Assembly (NCBI GenBank): GCA_017396125.1
Contig: JAFQMX010000027.1
Coordinates: 1-43,701, forward strand
Direction of reading: 5' to 3'
Origin: Clostridia bacterium
GTDB lineage: Bacteria; Bacillota; Clostridia; Christensenellales; Pumilibacteraceae
Length of the DNA: 43,701 bases
Part shown: one piece after another, positions 43,501 to 43,701 of the stretch
Numbering within the stretch: position 1 is the stretch's first letter
Layout: each line of letters opens with the position of its first letter
Made by a program: the position numbers and the translations under genes
Notes under the pieces: model-generated
What the model saw: only the letters and a program-made list of their open reading frames with translations
Told to the model about the DNA's origin: nothing
Databases searched by the model: none

Positions 43501-43701
43501 ATATCCATCATCTATTGCTTCTTGCAAATAACGTATATCTATGGTAAAATGGGGATAGAGGCAATGATAGTAAAGAGCGGAAACGAAGAGAGAATCTTTA
43601 AGTACGTGACGGACTGCTTGGGAAGCGTAATAGAGATAAAAGAATTAGTAGACGGAGCGTTAGAGAGCAGACTAAAGTGTAGCTATGATGCTTGGGGAAA
43701 C
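43501..43701 (+). pseudogene. RHS/YD-repeat protein fragment, cut by the window edge
   Basis: The frame is open from 43501 to the end and reads LQITYIYGKMGIEAM, then FKYVTDCLGSVIEIK and CSYDAWGN. That is the RHS-repeat-associated core pattern (YxTDxLGSV...SYDAWGN). The frame has no proper 5' part: it begins straight after the tRNA-Trp terminator. ATG 43564 is in frame but lacks a suitably spaced ribosome site. It may be a truncated cassette that continues to the right, perhaps with a toxin tip. A promoter-like TTGCAA-17-TAAAAT lies inside coding sequence and is probably chance. Confidence 0.7.

Noticed and set aside
43522-43550. TTGCAA-17-TAAAAT promoter before the RHS fragment
   Set aside because: The same bases read as conserved RHS protein sequence (LQITYIYGKM) in frame with the core, and the -10 would lie only about 13 bases before the in-frame ATG. 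Coding explains the conservation better.

Overview
The window comes from a spore-forming member of the Bacillota, most likely an uncultured Clostridia. It carries spoVAC-spoVAD-spoVAE, yunB and a Spo0A-type DNA-binding domain. It also has two T-box leaders, RNase J, MutS2, a pta-ackA acetate pathway, strong Shine-Dalgarno sites and classical TTGACA/TATAAT promoters. Base composition is moderately AT-rich, and two short, much more AT-rich accessory patches stand out (about 11.6-12.4 kb and 19.1-19.9 kb). No CRISPR array, phage or complete insertion sequence is visible.

Layout. 1-1.1 kb: the end of a membrane gene that looks like a ComEC C-terminus, then a stand-alone Spo0A_C protein. 1.1-2.9 kb: a hemolysin III/TrhA-type membrane protein and a sugar-nucleotide pyrophosphorylase. 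3-6.7 kb: RNase J followed by trmR and a U32 (TrhP-type) gene, a tRNA wobble-uridine modification pair. 7-11.5 kb: gyrB-gyrA. 11.6-12.4 kb: a decayed RHS fragment, an AT-rich small membrane protein and further debris. 12.5-16.7 kb: tmcAL (reverse), then pta-ackA-comF. 16.8-19.1 kb: T-box and thrS. 19.1-19.9 kb: two small accessory ORFs. 19.9-22.7 kb: the reverse spoVA operon, headed by an unannotated 29-codon ORF, and divergent yunB. 22.7-33.2 kb: T-box, pheS-pheT, a second U32 gene, mutS2, cysteine desulfurase and thiI. 33.2-35.2 kb: a class A PBP on the reverse strand. 35.3-43.3 kb: miaB-mutS-mutL-miaA and a methionine gamma-lyase family gene. 43.4-43.7 kb: tRNA-Trp(CCA), then a second RHS fragment cut by the window edge.

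The most interesting signal is in miaB. Its reading frame is interrupted by one TGA exactly where relatives have a conserved Trp, just before the radical-SAM cysteines, and the rest of the gene is intact in the same frame. The only two genes ending in TGA (comF and mutS) both have a TAA within two codons. The only tRNA in the window is tRNA-Trp(CCA), with A36-A37, a substrate type for MiaA and MiaB, and miaA lies 4.6 kb downstream. Three explanations fit: a sequencing or nonsense error, UGA being read as Trp in this lineage, or a regulatory UGA read by the tRNA that MiaB itself modifies.

Taken together, the window is rich in tRNA biology: TrmR, TrhP-type U32, TmcAL, ThrRS, PheRS, cysteine desulfurase-ThiI, MiaB, MiaA and tRNA-Trp. 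DNA topology and repair (GyrAB, MutS, MutL, MutS2) and sporulation are the other two themes.
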